Part shown: in pieces, positions 55,102 to 64,000 of the stretch
Layout of the letters: every line of letters begins with the position of its first letter
Position numbering within the stretch: position 1 is the stretch's first letter
Origin: Arcticibacter eurypsychrophilus
Lineage (GTDB): Bacteria; Bacteroidota; Bacteroidia; Sphingobacteriales; Sphingobacteriaceae
Direction of reading: 5' to 3'
Assembly: GCF_001730525.1 (NCBI RefSeq)
Contig: NZ_MDFN01000024.1
Coordinates: 16,933 to 80,932, forward strand
DNA length: 64,000 nt
The notes under the pieces: generated by a model
The model's database searches: none
Told to the model about the DNA's origin: nothing
Seen by the model: the letters and a program-made list of their open reading frames with translations, nothing else
Position numbers and translations under genes: made by a program

Positions 55102-57438
55102 ATGAAAAAAACGACTCAGCTTATCGCGATTCTCGTCCTGCTCTTTCCGGCATCGATGCTCGCGCAGATCAAGAAGCACTTTTCCCTGTCGGGTACCATC
55201 AAAGACAAAGCCACCGGAGAAACTCTTCCCGGCGCCACAGTTAGTTTCCTGGAGCTACCCGGCATAGGTATTTCTACAAATACTTATGGTTATTATGCTA
55301 TCAGCATCCCGGAAGGAAGTTATACTGTAATAGCCACCTACACAGGTTTCGTAACAGACACGTTGCATGTCGACATGAAAAGTAATCTACAGCATAATTT
55401 TGGTTTGCAGTCGTCGGCAAAAGAGCTTACTGAAGTAAAAATAAAAAGCTACTCTTCCAGAAGCAATTATATTCTTACATCACCAGCAGGTGCCCAAAAA
55501 TTAACAATTGAAGATATTAAGAATCTCCCTGTCCTTTTAGGTGAAAAAGATGTCTTAAAGACGATTCAGTTGCTACCAGGCATTGTGGCTGCGGGTGATG
55601 GTAAGTCTGGGTTTTTCGTCCGAGGTGGCGATGCTGACCAGAATTTACTGCTTTTAGATGAGGCGACCGTGTACAATGCTTCTCACTTGTTAGGTTTCTT
55701 CTCCGTATTCAATTCTGATGCCATTAAGGACATCGTGATTTACAAAAGCGGCATGCCAGCCACTTACGGCGGGCGTCTTTCCTCTGTGGAAGATATCCAA
55801 ATGAAGGATGGTAACAACCAAAAATTCGGTGTAAACGGGGGAATTGGATTAATCGCGTCTCGACTTACCGTAGATGGGCCCCTGTTTGTTCATAAAGGGT
55901 CATTTGTAATAAGCGCGCGGAGAACCTATGCGGATTTGTTAACGAAGCTGGTTTCTGATACGACAGTAAAAAAAACAGTGCTTTATTTTTATGATTTCAA
56001 TCTAAAGGCAAACTATCAGGTAGACCCTAAAAATCGCATTTTCCTTTCCGGGTACTTTGGAAAAGATTATTTAAGCATTAAAAACGCTGACGGTATAAAC
56101 TATGGAAATTCTACGGCAACATTCCGCTGGAACCATATTTTTAGTAACAGTCTTTTTTCAAATACATCACTAATCTACAACAGTTTTAATTACAACACCC
56201 ATTTTCAAAGCAATACCAACAACGTTACCGTCGGTTCGGCCATTACTGACTATCATTTAAAGCAGAACTTTAATTACTATATCAATGCTGGCAATAAACT
56301 GGATTTTGGTGTAGAAAGTATTTATCATTTAACGCAGCCGGGTGCCGCAAGCGTAACACAAACTTCAAACTACAATCCTGTAGTGCTTCAAAAAAGGTAC
56401 TCTTTGGAAAGCGCGACCTATGTTTCCCATGAATGGACAGCGTCAGAAAAATTAAAAATTATTTATGGGATACGATTAAGCGACCTGAAGGTATTAGGGC
56501 CCGGTAACTTTTATACTTATGACCCATCGGGTAACGTGAATAGCAATATCTATTACGTTAGCGGCAAAATTGTAAAAAGTTATTTGACCCCCGAGCCCCG
56601 TTTTGCCGCCAGTTACCAGTTGAATGATAGCAGTTCGGTTAAATTTACCTATGACAGGACAGCACAGAATATACATTTACTCAATAATTCCAGTGCCTCA
56701 TCACCGACCAATGTCTACCTGCCGAGTTCTAATGTGGTAAAGCCTGAAATAGGTGACCAGCTATCCATTGGGTATTACCGGACGTTTAATCAGGATCTGT
56801 TCGAGTTTAGTACAGAGGTTTACTATAAAGCCCTGCAGAACCAGTTCGATTACAAAGATGGTGCTAACCTTGTTGGTAATGAAAATATCGAATCAGACCT
56901 GCTGTTCGGCACCGGCCGCGCCTATGGATGGGAAACGTATATCAAAAAGAAACGCGGCAAGCTTACCGGCTGGCTGAGCTACACACTTTCAAAAACAGAA
57001 AGAAAAATCAACGGAATCAATAACAACGATTATTATCCAGCCTCACAGGACCAAACTAACCATTTATCGCTCGTAGCCTTGTATCAGGCAAGTAAAAAAT
57101 GGACATTTTCAGCAGTTTTCGTATACAGCACGGGAACACCAGTCACCTTCCCGAACGGGAAATATGCAATAGACGGCGCTCCGGTTTATGCCTACAGCGA
57201 AAGGAACAGTCAGCGGTTACCGGCCTATAACCGCCTTGACCTTGGTGCTATGTTATATGTTAAGAAAACCAGAAAAATTGAGTGTAGCTGGAATTTCTCC
57301 ATCTACAATATATATGGCCAATCCAATCCCTACACCATTGTTTTCCAGGAAGATCCTTCCAATAAGAACAAGACTCAGGTTCAGCAAACGACATTATTTA
57401 AAATGGTTCCTTCAATTACTTATAACTTCAAATTTTAA
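55102..57438 (+). CDS. TonB-dependent receptor with CarboxypepD_reg-like domain (DUF4249-partner type)
   Basis: The 778-residue protein has a signal peptide (TTQLIAILVLLFPASMLAQ), a carboxypeptidase-regulatory-like domain (LSGTIKDKATGETLPGATV), a plug with LLPGIVAAGDGKSGFFVRGGDADQNLLLLDE near residue 160, and a beta-barrel ending TYNFKF. It is followed four bases later by a DUF4249 lipoprotein gene, a standing pair in Bacteroidota. The codon use in the 5' part is clearly richer in G and C than the genes to the left. The ligand is unknown. The start was set at the ATG giving a signal peptide. Confidence 0.88.
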   Translation: MKKTTQLIAILVLLFPASMLAQIKKHFSLSGTIKDKATGETLPGATVSFLELPGIGISTNTYGYYAISIPEGSYTVIATYTGFVTDTLHVDMKSNLQHNFGLQSSAKELTEVKIKSYSSRSNYILTSPAGAQKLTIEDIKNLPVLLGEKDVLKTIQLLPGIVAAGDGKSGFFVRGGDADQNLLLLDEATVYNASHLLGFFSVFNSDAIKDIVIYKSGMPATYGGRLSSVEDIQMKDGNNQKFGVNGGIGLIASRLTVDGPLFVHKGSFVISARRTYADLLTKLVSDTTVKKTVLYFYDFNLKANYQVDPKNRIFLSGYFGKDYLSIKNADGINYGNSTATFRWNHIFSNSLFSNTSLIYNSFNYNTHFQSNTNNVTVGSAITDYHLKQNFNYYINAGNKLDFGVESIYHLTQPGAASVTQTSNYNPVVLQKRYSLESATYVSHEWTASEKLKIIYGIRLSDLKVLGPGNFYTYDPSGNVNSNIYYVSGKIVKSYLTPEPRFAASYQLNDSSSVKFTYDRTAQNIHLLNNSSASSPTNVYLPSSNVVKPEIGDQLSIGYYRTFNQDLFEFSTEVYYKALQNQFDYKDGANLVGNENIESDLLFGTGRAYGWETYIKKKRGKLTGWLSYTLSKTERKINGINNNDYYPASQDQTNHLSLVALYQASKKWTFSAVFVYSTGTPVTFPNGKYAIDGAPVYAYSERNSQRLPAYNRLDLGAMLYVKKTRKIECSWNFSIYNIYGQSNPYTIVFQEDPSNKNKTQVQQTTLFKMVPSITYNFKF

Positions 57439-57442
57439 TACA

Positions 57443-58233
57443 ATGAAAAACATACGCATTATTCTAATGGTTTCAGCCTTGATTACGGCTGTATATTCCT
57501 GCACAAAAACTATCACGCCACCGCTTAACAATGTAAGCCAATTGGTTATCGAAGGCGCCGTAAGCGACACAACAGGCCCTTATCACATACGCATCTCAAA
57601 AACAGCAAATTTCTATTCAGATAAAGTTTATCCAACTGTTTCCGGAGCTAACGTTATCATTACCGATATGACTGCCAACACAACGGATGTTTTAACAGAA
57701 GCTACCGCCGGGGACTACATTACACATATAATCGTTGGAACATACGGGCATACTTACCAGATGAAGGTTACGCTCGATGGAAAACTTATGTTTCAGTATC
57801 CACAATGCCCCAGTTGGTAAAACTTGATTCTGTCGGTGTTGATTACGATGTAAATAATAACACGAGACCTATAGCGGAATATCAAGATCCGGCTGGTCAA
57901 AAGAATTATTATAAATATTCTATGAAAAAAAACGGGGTACATATCAATCACTTTCAAACATTTGAAGACCGATTATCGAACGGCAGGTACATCCGTGAGA
58001 ATCTGGATTGTGACACCGGCACCTTTCATCGTGGAGACTTGGTGAAGGTTGATCTGGTCGGATTGGATGCCGGTGCTTTTAACTTTTTAAAAGAATCAGA
58101 AAATGTTGCTTATAGTAATGCTAACTTGGCTTCACCAACAACGCCAACATCAAATATCTCCGGCGGCTGTATCGGCTATTTCGGCGCACAGACAGTTAGC
58201 AGTAAAACAACCACTATTAAGCTTGGAAGATGA
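57443..58233 (+). pseudogene. DUF4249 lipoprotein gene with a one-base frameshift
   Basis: The first frame starts with a lipoprotein signal (ILMVSALITAVYSCTKT) and continues with SQLVIEGAVSDTTGPYHIRI. After LDGKLMFQYPQCPSW it stops at about residue 125. The next frame, beginning MPQLVKLDSVGVDY, carries the remaining DUF4249 part to SSKTTTIKLGR. Adding one A to the AAAA run at about 57780-57783 would restore DGKTYVSVSTMPQLVKLD. So the gene was whole until a homopolymer loss; an assembly error is possible. It pairs with the TonB receptor upstream. Confidence 0.85.
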
Positions 58234-58310
58234 TGAATTGTATTTGTTATAATTTTTCGACCAGGAGAAATTAAATTATCTGTTCACTTTCATAAGGGCT
58301 ACAAAACGGA

Positions 58311-58343
58311 AACGGCCTTGAATATAAAGTTCAAGGCCGTTTC
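58311..58343. terminator. Terminator-type hairpin after DUF4249
   Basis: A perfect 13-bp stem (AAACGGCCTTGAA with TTCAAGGCCGTTT) and 7-base loop lie about 80 bases after the DUF4249 stop codon, just before the transposase relic. Confidence 0.75.
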
Positions 58344-58350
58344 TTAGTGC

Positions 58351-59602
58351 TTTATCTATCGCATAAAATAGACTGGTCCGTTTTCGAGAATGCATTTAAG
58401 GTTCATTACAGCGAAATAGTGGGTAAACCATCCAAACCTATCCGGCTTATGTTTGCGCTGCTGATCCTTAAAATATGTACGTAACCTAAGCGATGAAAAC
58501 CTGATGAACAATGGCCACAAAACGTTTATTATCAGTATTTTAGTGGATATCATCATTTCAGGCCGGCAATTCCTTGTGTTCCAACTGAACTGGTGGCTTT
58601 CCGGCAGAGGATATGAGAAGCAGGTGTTGAACTAACCTCGAAGGAAAGCATCCGGGTTAATGAACCTCCGGATGACCGGGCGGGTGCCGTGGTGAGTGTG
58701 GACACAACGGTACAGAAAAAAACATTACCTATCCAACGGATGACAAACTGTACAAGAAGATCATTAAGAAGTGCTGGAATGTTGCCGACGAAGAAGGGAT
58801 CGATCTTCGGCAATCCTACCGCCATGTAGTCAAAACGCTGGGGCATCAGCAGCGTTATAAAAACACAAAGACCGGGGCCAGAGATGCCAGTAAAGCCAAT
58901 AAAAAAATAAAGGTTATTGCAGACAGGTTAGTAAGAGAACTGGCGCGCAAGCTACCATTTGATCGCTTGGGCATTTATCTGCCGAACTAGAAATTGTATC
59001 AGCGGGTACTTTCCCAAAAGCGGGATGATAGGGACAAAGTCTATACAATACATGAACCTGATGTCAAATGTTATGTAAAAGAAAAAAAACACAAAAAGCT
59101 TGAATTCGGCAGTAAAGCGTCTATCCTGGTGGATCAAAGCACCGGCATCATTATGGGCGCTATTAACTTTACTGAAACGCTACATGATTCCAAGACCCTT
59201 CCTGAGGCACTTGAGCAATACGAAAGGCTAACGGGACAGCAGCCCGTCCAGGTATTTGTGGTCCGGGGCTACAAATACCTGCAAAAATATAAGAACTTGC
59301 AGATAAATGTGTCAAAGCCTGATAAAAAAACAAGCAGAGCTAAGCGCAAAAGGCATAGTAAAAAGACGGCTATTGAACTCGTAATTGGACATCTGAAAGC
59401 TGATTATCGCTTATGTCGTAATTTTCTGAAAGGGATATTGGGCGATATGATGAATGTTATCCTGGCGGCTGACGCCATAAATTTCAAACGAGTCATAAAC
59501 CTCTGTCGTACAGAGACAAATGACGGTTTAACACTCATTGATATCTTGTATATGTTTGTTCTGAATACTCTTTTGCCTGAAAAATTAAATATGACTTTTT
59601 GA
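58351..59602 (+). mobile_element. IS5-family transposase relic
   Basis: Pieces in several frames line up with an IS5-type DDE transposase: IDWSVFENAFKVHYSEIVGK and KPSKPIRLMFALLILK, then YVRNLSDEN, then QWPQNVYYQYFSG and IPCVPTELVAFRQRI, then VSVDTTVQKKNITYPTDDKL with the first catalytic Asp. An in-frame TAG at 58988-58990 (after FDRLGIYLPN) breaks the last part. In the second catalytic motif, normally VDRGY, the sequence is VVRGY, so an essential Asp is lost. The end IELVIGHLKADYRLCRNFLKG still holds the Glu. No clear terminal inverted repeats were found. Confidence 0.82.
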
Positions 59603-59821
59603 GGGACGACTAATTAATAACGAACAATAATACTGTCCAATAGAACTTTTGGAAGAGTAGGTTTAACGAAGCGCGGTGCTTTATGATAATGAACGGTTTA
59701 ATTTTCGGGTTAAAAATACTACTGCTTCAATTCAGAAGGCTAACCGCTAATTCCAGGATTGGGTTTAAAATGTAAAGACGAATTGGATTGGACTACAGCG
59801 CAAATCACGACAGTACATATG

Positions 59822-60592
59822 TTATCTGTTCAACCAGGATTTAAGCGGCTGGGCTCTTTCTTTACTAATGACAACCCCTTCTGCAATTTCTGGTGTCATA
59901 ATTACTTTTAATTTGCCATTAAAGTAATTATGAACTATTTTGATGGCGGAAAATGCTGCTATATACTGCCTGTTAAGCCTGAAAAAAACATGGGGATCTA
60001 TCAGTTTTTCGAGTTCATCCAGCGTGTAGTCAACCATATATCTTTTTTGTGCTGTCGTGGTTAAGAAAGTCAGCTTGTCAACAAAACTAAAATAAGCTAC
60101 CTCAGCTATAGATACCGGTATAAATTTATTACCGCTTTTGATTAGAAACCGATTCTTATAGTCAGAGAGCGCTTCTTGGGTTTTATAGTTATTGGCTAAC
60201 AGCGATTCCATCATTTGTTTAATATTGCCCTGCGACGAAGTATTATTATAGAATTTTTTAAGCGCTGATCTTAAAAAATCCGGGTCAATTGGCTTGAGCA
60301 AATAGTCAATACTGTTCACTTTGAAAGCCTTAATCGCAAAGTCGTCATAGGCAGTTGTAAAAATTACCGGGGCATTAATTTCTACAGCTTCAAAAATTTC
60401 GAAGGATTGTCAATCGGCTAACATAATATCCATAAAGATCAGATCCGGATGTGGAAATAGCTTAAACCAGTCCACTGCTTCTTCTACGCTATCTATTATT
60501 GTAATGACCAAGATTGCAGGATCTAACTCAGTTAAAATAGCTTGTAGTCTACGTGCTGCCAAGTGCTCGTCTTCAATGATTAATACTTTCAT
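59822..60592 (-). pseudogene. LytTR response regulator with an in-frame TGA
   Basis: A single frame of 256 codons encodes a receiver domain (VLIIEDEHLAARRLQAIL, phospho-acceptor Asp55 in IFMDIMLAD) and a LytTR DNA-binding domain (IPVSIAEVAYFSFVDKLTFL, FFRLNRQYIA). It is cut by TGA at codon 61 (60410-60412), right after LAD, where relatives usually have Gly in LADGxSFEIF; GGA to TGA is one base change. The rest (QSFEIFEAVEINAPVIFTTA, KAFKVNSIDYLLKPI) is intact. It overlaps the 3' end of the sensor kinase gene by 20 bases. Its loss would orphan that kinase. Confidence 0.85.
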
Positions 60593-61625
60593 GCATGCTT
60601 ATTTTATTAAGTAGTGGTAGAGAAACGCTAAATTCCGTAGCGGTAATAACAACTTCAACCGGGCGGGCTGTCAGTAACTTAAATCGGTTGGTGATGTTAT
60701 TCAATCCAGTGTTGGTAGATTCTACCCCCGATTTTTTTTTCTGTAGATTATTTTTGATCGTAATGATTTCACCATCGGAAATTAGTGATATAATCAATGG
60801 TTTGCGTTGTGAAATGGTATTGTGTTTAATCGCATTTTCTATCAGCATTTGCAAGGCGAACGGAATCGTCATGACTTTTTCGAATGATTCGGGCAATTTG
60901 TATTCGACAATAAGATTTTCCCCAAACCGCATTTGAAATAAGAACAGGTAATCCTTAAGAAATTCCAGTTCGACTTTCATTTCGATGATGTTTTTTTCGT
61001 TGTAGGTCAGCACATGCCGATACACGTTAGACAGCTTTTGAATAAAAAGTACAGAAAGCTGGGCGTCCTCCGGAACCAATGTGATTAACGCATTTAGACT
61101 ATTAAATAGGAAGTGGGGGCTGATCTGGTTTTTCAATAATTCAAACTGCGATATCAAGCTTTCTTTTTTTAAGCGCTCTGACTCGTACAAGCTATGTTCC
61201 CAGTTACCAAAAAAGAATGCGCACTCGTAACATACCGTTATAATCAGCAAGAGAACGGCGCTTTTTTTCAAAGTGTCTGTAAATTCCATCGGAAAGGATT
61301 CGTGAGAATCTATAGGCATAGACTGGTTAATGAGCGCAACAAAAAATCCAAAAATACAAATGAACAGCACAAAAATCACCGCTTGTGTGCCTATTTTCTT
61401 CAACATATCTTTTGGGCGCGGAAATTTATTGCGAAGGTATATAAATATAATCCGGTTGCCCTCCCAATAAAAGGCTACGTACAAAAAGTTTTTGATGACT
61501 TTGAGCACCTTTAAATTAATTGGTAAATTCTGCCAAGGAACATTTGCAAAAAGCTGAAGCAGAACCACGATAAGCGGTACCCCTATTATTCTTGCCCACT
61601 TGTCGTTAAGTCGCCGTTTTTCCAT
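60573..61625 (-). CDS. LytS-type sensor histidine kinase (His_kinase family)
   Basis: The roughly 350-residue protein has four hydrophobic spans in the first 160 residues (IIGVPLIVVLLQLFANV; FLYVAFYWEGNRIIFIYL; TQAVIFVLFICIFGFFVALI; SAVLLLIITVCYECAFFF). The kinase core has the phospho-accepting His in LKNQISPHFLFNSLNALITL and the N box FALQMLIENAIKHNTI. The start was set at MEKRRLND. It should phosphorylate the LytTR regulator encoded next to it, which is broken by a nonsense codon. The signal is unknown. Confidence 0.88.
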   Translation of the reverse strand: MEKRRLNDKWARIIGVPLIVVLLQLFANVPWQNLPINLKVLKVIKNFLYVAFYWEGNRIIFIYLRNKFPRPKDMLKKIGTQAVIFVLFICIFGFFVALINQSMPIDSHESFPMEFTDTLKKSAVLLLIITVCYECAFFFGNWEHSLYESERLKKESLISQFELLKNQISPHFLFNSLNALITLVPEDAQLSVLFIQKLSNVYRHVLTYNEKNIIEMKVELEFLKDYLFLFQMRFGENLIVEYKLPESFEKVMTIPFALQMLIENAIKHNTISQRKPLIISLISDGEIITIKNNLQKKKSGVESTNTGLNNITNRFKLLTARPVEVVITATEFSVSLPLLNKISMHESINH

Positions 61626-61945
61626 GTTTATTGATGACGCCCTGATAAGCTTGATGATTAAACGCAATTACCTATGCTTGGGCCTCGTAATAATTATAGA
61701 CAAAAATCAGTATTGTTATCCGCATTGAACGTTTCTCTGAGCTAAAAAGTTCTTTATAAACGACGAAACCACTTTATTTCCGAATGAAATTACACTTGCA
61801 CTTGTTTGTTATTATCACAATTATGAATAGTCCTATAACTGCCCTGAATATTGTCTTGTTATACAAACGCTTGCTGCGTTCCTTTGTACCATTGAATTTA
61901 ATAATTGCATCAGCTTAAATAGCTTTGTTTAAAAATACAAAAATT

Positions 61946-62596
61946 ATGAAAACAATATTGATCACAGGGGCAAATAAAGGAATCGGGCTTGAAGCCATTC
62001 AAAAGCTGCATGACCTGAGTATAACCAATGTAGAAAACATTCAAATTGATGTGGCCGATATTAATTCTGTCCGCCAGGCAAGGCAAGAACTGGAGACTAA
62101 AATTAGTTCATTAGATATTTTGATCAATAATGCGGGTACCGGTGGTGAACTGCCCCAAGATTTATCTGCCTGTGATTTGAAAAACTTGCGAGAGATATTC
62201 GATACCAATTTTTTCGGTGCCATACAAACCACGCAGGAATTCCTGCCGCTTCTGAGGAAATCTGAACGATCATCCATTATCAATGTTTCAAGTGAAGTTG
62301 GTTCACTCACCGCACTGAGCACCACAGGAGAAAATCTAAGCAGGGATAAATTCCATGCATATGGTTCTTCTAAGACCGCACTGAACGCATTTACCGTAAT
62401 GCTGGCAAATGAACTGCGTGATAGCGGCATTAGCGTGAACAGCGTTACTCCGGGGCATACCGCTACTGACCTTAATCAATTCCATGGAACAAAAACTGTG
62501 GAACAAGGTGCAATGCCAATCGTGAAACTCGCTACACAAATTGAGCAGGGCGTTACTGCTAAATTCTTTAAAGAAGGTGGTGACGCCTCTTGGTAA
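61946..62596 (+). CDS. SDR-family oxidoreductase, apparently missing an internal segment
   Basis: The 216-residue protein has the SDR start TILITGANKGIGLEA, LDILINNAGTGGELPQDL, IINVSSEVGSL and the catalytic YGSSKTALNAFTVMLANEL, and ends GVTAKFFKEGGDASW. From memory, close relatives have about 245-250 residues; between GIGLEA and ITNVENIQIDV the usual second strand with its cofactor-selecting loop and the next helix (about 28-30 residues) seem to be absent. The join is in frame. If so, NAD(P) binding would be impaired. The frame is open, so it could still be expressed. Confidence 0.75.
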   Translation: MKTILITGANKGIGLEAIQKLHDLSITNVENIQIDVADINSVRQARQELETKISSLDILINNAGTGGELPQDLSACDLKNLREIFDTNFFGAIQTTQEFLPLLRKSERSSIINVSSEVGSLTALSTTGENLSRDKFHAYGSSKTALNAFTVMLANELRDSGISVNSVTPGHTATDLNQFHGTKTVEQGAMPIVKLATQIEQGVTAKFFKEGGDASW

Positions 62597-62731
62597 TCAG
62601 TCGAAAGCTATTATCCATTCAGCTCAAACGAAATGGGTATGGAGTTTTTAAATGCTATTTAGCTTTCTGATGAACAAGTAGCAAAGATTGCCCATATCAA
62701 TGCGGATAAACTCCTGAATTTACAGATATAA
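62597..62731 (+). pseudogene. 3' tail of an amidohydrolase-type gene
   Basis: Right after the SDR stop codon, in the same frame, the sequence reads SVESYYPFSSNEMGMEFLNAI, then an in-frame TAG, then LSDEQVAKIAHINADKLLNLQI and stop. The YPF segment and the final ANADKLL-like end are typical of the C-terminus of amidohydrolase_2 TIM-barrel enzymes. The rest of that gene is missing, so a deletion must have joined it to the SDR gene. Confidence 0.5.
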
Positions 62732-62746
62732 AAGTATTTTTGTGTA

Positions 62747-63598
62747 ATGAACGGCATCCCGGTAGATCAGTTGCAAAATAAGACCAATACAGGCTTGCAA
62801 ATAAAAGCTTTTAAAGCCGATGATGAATCGCAACACGAACAAAATCACGGTGTTCACAGGGACGATCATTATATATTTTTCTTTGTAAGAAAAGGTTCTG
62901 GAACAATTAAAGTCGATTTTCAAGATATAGTAGTTACCGCCGGGCACATTTATTATGTACTGCCTTCGCAAATCCATTCACAGGTAAAGGGCGACGGTGC
63001 CGAAGGGTGGTTCCTTGCGGTGGACACTTCATTAATTGCGACTGATCTAAGAGCTGTTTTTGAAAACCGGCTGAATTTACAGTTGCCTTGCAAGTTATCT
63101 AAATACGAATTAACTCAGTATGAAAACCTACTTTGTATTTTACAAAATGAGTTTACTCAACGGCAAGGAGATGTATATTACCTGTCAATTATCCATGCCC
63201 TCGCCCAATCGTTTTTGGGAATGGCAGCCAGTAAATATAATTCTTTAGACACGACAGAAAATAAACATACCCGATCAGCGGAAGTAGCCCGGAAATTCAA
63301 AAATCTACTTTCAAACAATATAAAGGTTATAAAAAGTCCGTCTGAATATGCGTCAATACTTAACATATCAACAGGTCATCTAAATGAGGCTATAAAGGGC
63401 GTTACCGGTTCAACGGTCAGCTATTGGATTCAACAGGAAATGATCAGTGAGGCTAAACGTCTATTATATCATAGCGATGTAGATGTGAAAGAAATCGCCC
63501 CTGAGTTAGGATTTAGTGACTACTCTTATTTCATTCGCTCTTTTCGGAAAATATCTGGACTATCTCCATCAAAATTCAGATTGCTTAACCGCTTATAA
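62747..63598 (+). CDS. AraC-family transcriptional regulator
   Basis: The 283-residue protein has an N-terminal cupin-like sensing domain (HRDDHYIFFFVRKGSGTIKV, then GHIYYVLPSQIHS) and a C-terminal AraC DNA-binding part with two helix-turn-helix units: SPSEYASILNISTGHLNEAIK and VKEIAPELGFSDYSYFIRSF, followed by KISGLSPSKFR. It begins 15 bases after the amidohydrolase tail and probably once controlled the SDR/amidohydrolase genes or similar neighbours. Ligand unknown. Confidence 0.9.
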   Translation: MNGIPVDQLQNKTNTGLQIKAFKADDESQHEQNHGVHRDDHYIFFFVRKGSGTIKVDFQDIVVTAGHIYYVLPSQIHSQVKGDGAEGWFLAVDTSLIATDLRAVFENRLNLQLPCKLSKYELTQYENLLCILQNEFTQRQGDVYYLSIIHALAQSFLGMAASKYNSLDTTENKHTRSAEVARKFKNLLSNNIKVIKSPSEYASILNISTGHLNEAIKGVTGSTVSYWIQQEMISEAKRLLYHSDVDVKEIAPELGFSDYSYFIRSFRKISGLSPSKFRLLNRL

Positions 63599-64000
63599 TT
63601 ATCTAATACTTCATCGTTATAAAGAGGTAAAAACAATTAGTTATTAATGTCCCTTTGGGGGAATTTAAGCCTCTTTGTATTAGATATGAAACTTACGGAC
63701 GATTTTATTGTTTTAAGTAACTGTTATCATTTCTTGTAGATATTTGACAGATATGTTAAAGTCACCGACCGGGCAAATTACGCAGAAGTATATTCGAAAT
63801 AGCTTAATGAAAAGGCCAAATATAAATAAGTACTACCAATCTTACTATTGCCATATTTGCTTACCAAAAAAGGTTTGAGCACCCGCAGTCCTTTCACAAA
63901 ATATTTAAGCACCTTACCAGTGTTCACCTTCCATCAAATACAGCACTTATTTTTTCATACTTATTAGTTACTAAAGCTTCGCACATGAATTCGTGATTAA
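63599..64000. other. Gene-free end of the window
   Basis: No supported gene is seen. A short plus-strand stretch near 63750-63831 reads RYVKVTDRANYAEVYSK, a TAG, then LNEKAKYK; and the minus strand near 63820-63935 reads GKVLKYFVKGLRVLKPFLV. Both could be gene scraps, but neither was recognised. Confidence 0.35.

Noticed and set aside
60410..60412. In-frame TGA of the LytTR regulator read as selenocysteine, since selD is in the window
   Set aside because: The position is normally Gly, not Cys; no SECIS-like hairpin or selA/selB was seen, and selD pairs with mnmH, which explains its presence.
1..64000. CRISPR arrays, tRNA and rRNA genes
   Set aside because: No regularly spaced repeats with unique spacers, cloverleaf-type sequences or rRNA-like segments were noticed on either strand; a covariance-model search was not possible.

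Overview
The window reads as an AT-rich chromosomal segment of a Bacteroidota species, most probably Sphingobacteriaceae (Pedobacter-like). Supporting signs are the Nudix-type AraR next to araB-araD-araA, a TonB receptor paired with a DUF4249 lipoprotein, a HYC_CC_PP-type small protein before a copper RND system, LytTR-type two-component genes, and TAnnTTTG promoter elements. No rRNA, tRNA or CRISPR array was seen. Taxonomy and base composition were judged by eye, not computed.

Layout. (1) 1-600: the 3' end of an Fe-S/FAD oxidoreductase, whose last 84 bases plus 28 downstream bases recur as a perfect 112-bp inverted copy. (2) 654-18000: a surface-polysaccharide locus read mostly leftward: Wza, Wzc, Wzx, a DUF5672 protein, Wzy, three glycosyltransferases (GT2, GT4, WecG/TagA), a GDP-mannose 3,5-epimerase-like enzyme, a cupin, an HldD-like epimerase, a further GT4, then HddA, HddC and GmhB for GDP-D-glycero-D-manno-heptose. 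A secreted beta-helix protein converges on it. The long leader carries a 31-bp hairpin and a 10-bp-phased direct repeat. (3) 18680-28667: housekeeping and stress genes (LLM flavin enzyme, UBP zinc finger, GAF histidine kinase, EcsC, Usp), a metal-type TonB receptor with a small Cys/His-rich protein before it, and a succinate-semialdehyde dehydrogenase. (4) 28928-36419: a copper/silver-type RND efflux operon with two tandem adaptors and a pump gene split into two overlapping frames. (5) 36525-38630: selD-mnmH, for tRNA selenouridine. (6) 38687-41064: gene remnants and toxin-antitoxin modules, with a TacA/TacT-like pair sitting on the stump of a DUF6364/PIN pair, then an unknown protein. (7) 41735-52155: an S41 protease lipoprotein, a YCF48-like protein, the arabinose operon with its regulator, a HAD phosphatase, lpxB and surE. 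(8) 52548-63598: a region full of damaged genes: a B12/radical SAM gene with two in-frame ochre codons, a TonB receptor with a frameshifted DUF4249 partner, an IS5-type transposase relic, a LytTR response regulator with an in-frame opal codon next to an intact sensor kinase, an SDR enzyme that seems to lack an internal segment, an amidohydrolase tail, and an intact AraC regulator.

How it fits together. The polysaccharide locus has an almost complete GDP-heptose route (GmhA not seen) plus sugar-nucleotide epimerases, glycosyltransferases and a Wzx/Wzy/Wzc/Wza export line, so it probably makes a heptose-containing exopolysaccharide or capsule. The metal operon exports Cu/Ag-type ions from the periplasm. 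AraR, araB, araD and araA turn L-arabinose into D-xylulose 5-phosphate. The right-hand 10 kb looks like acquired DNA now decaying.
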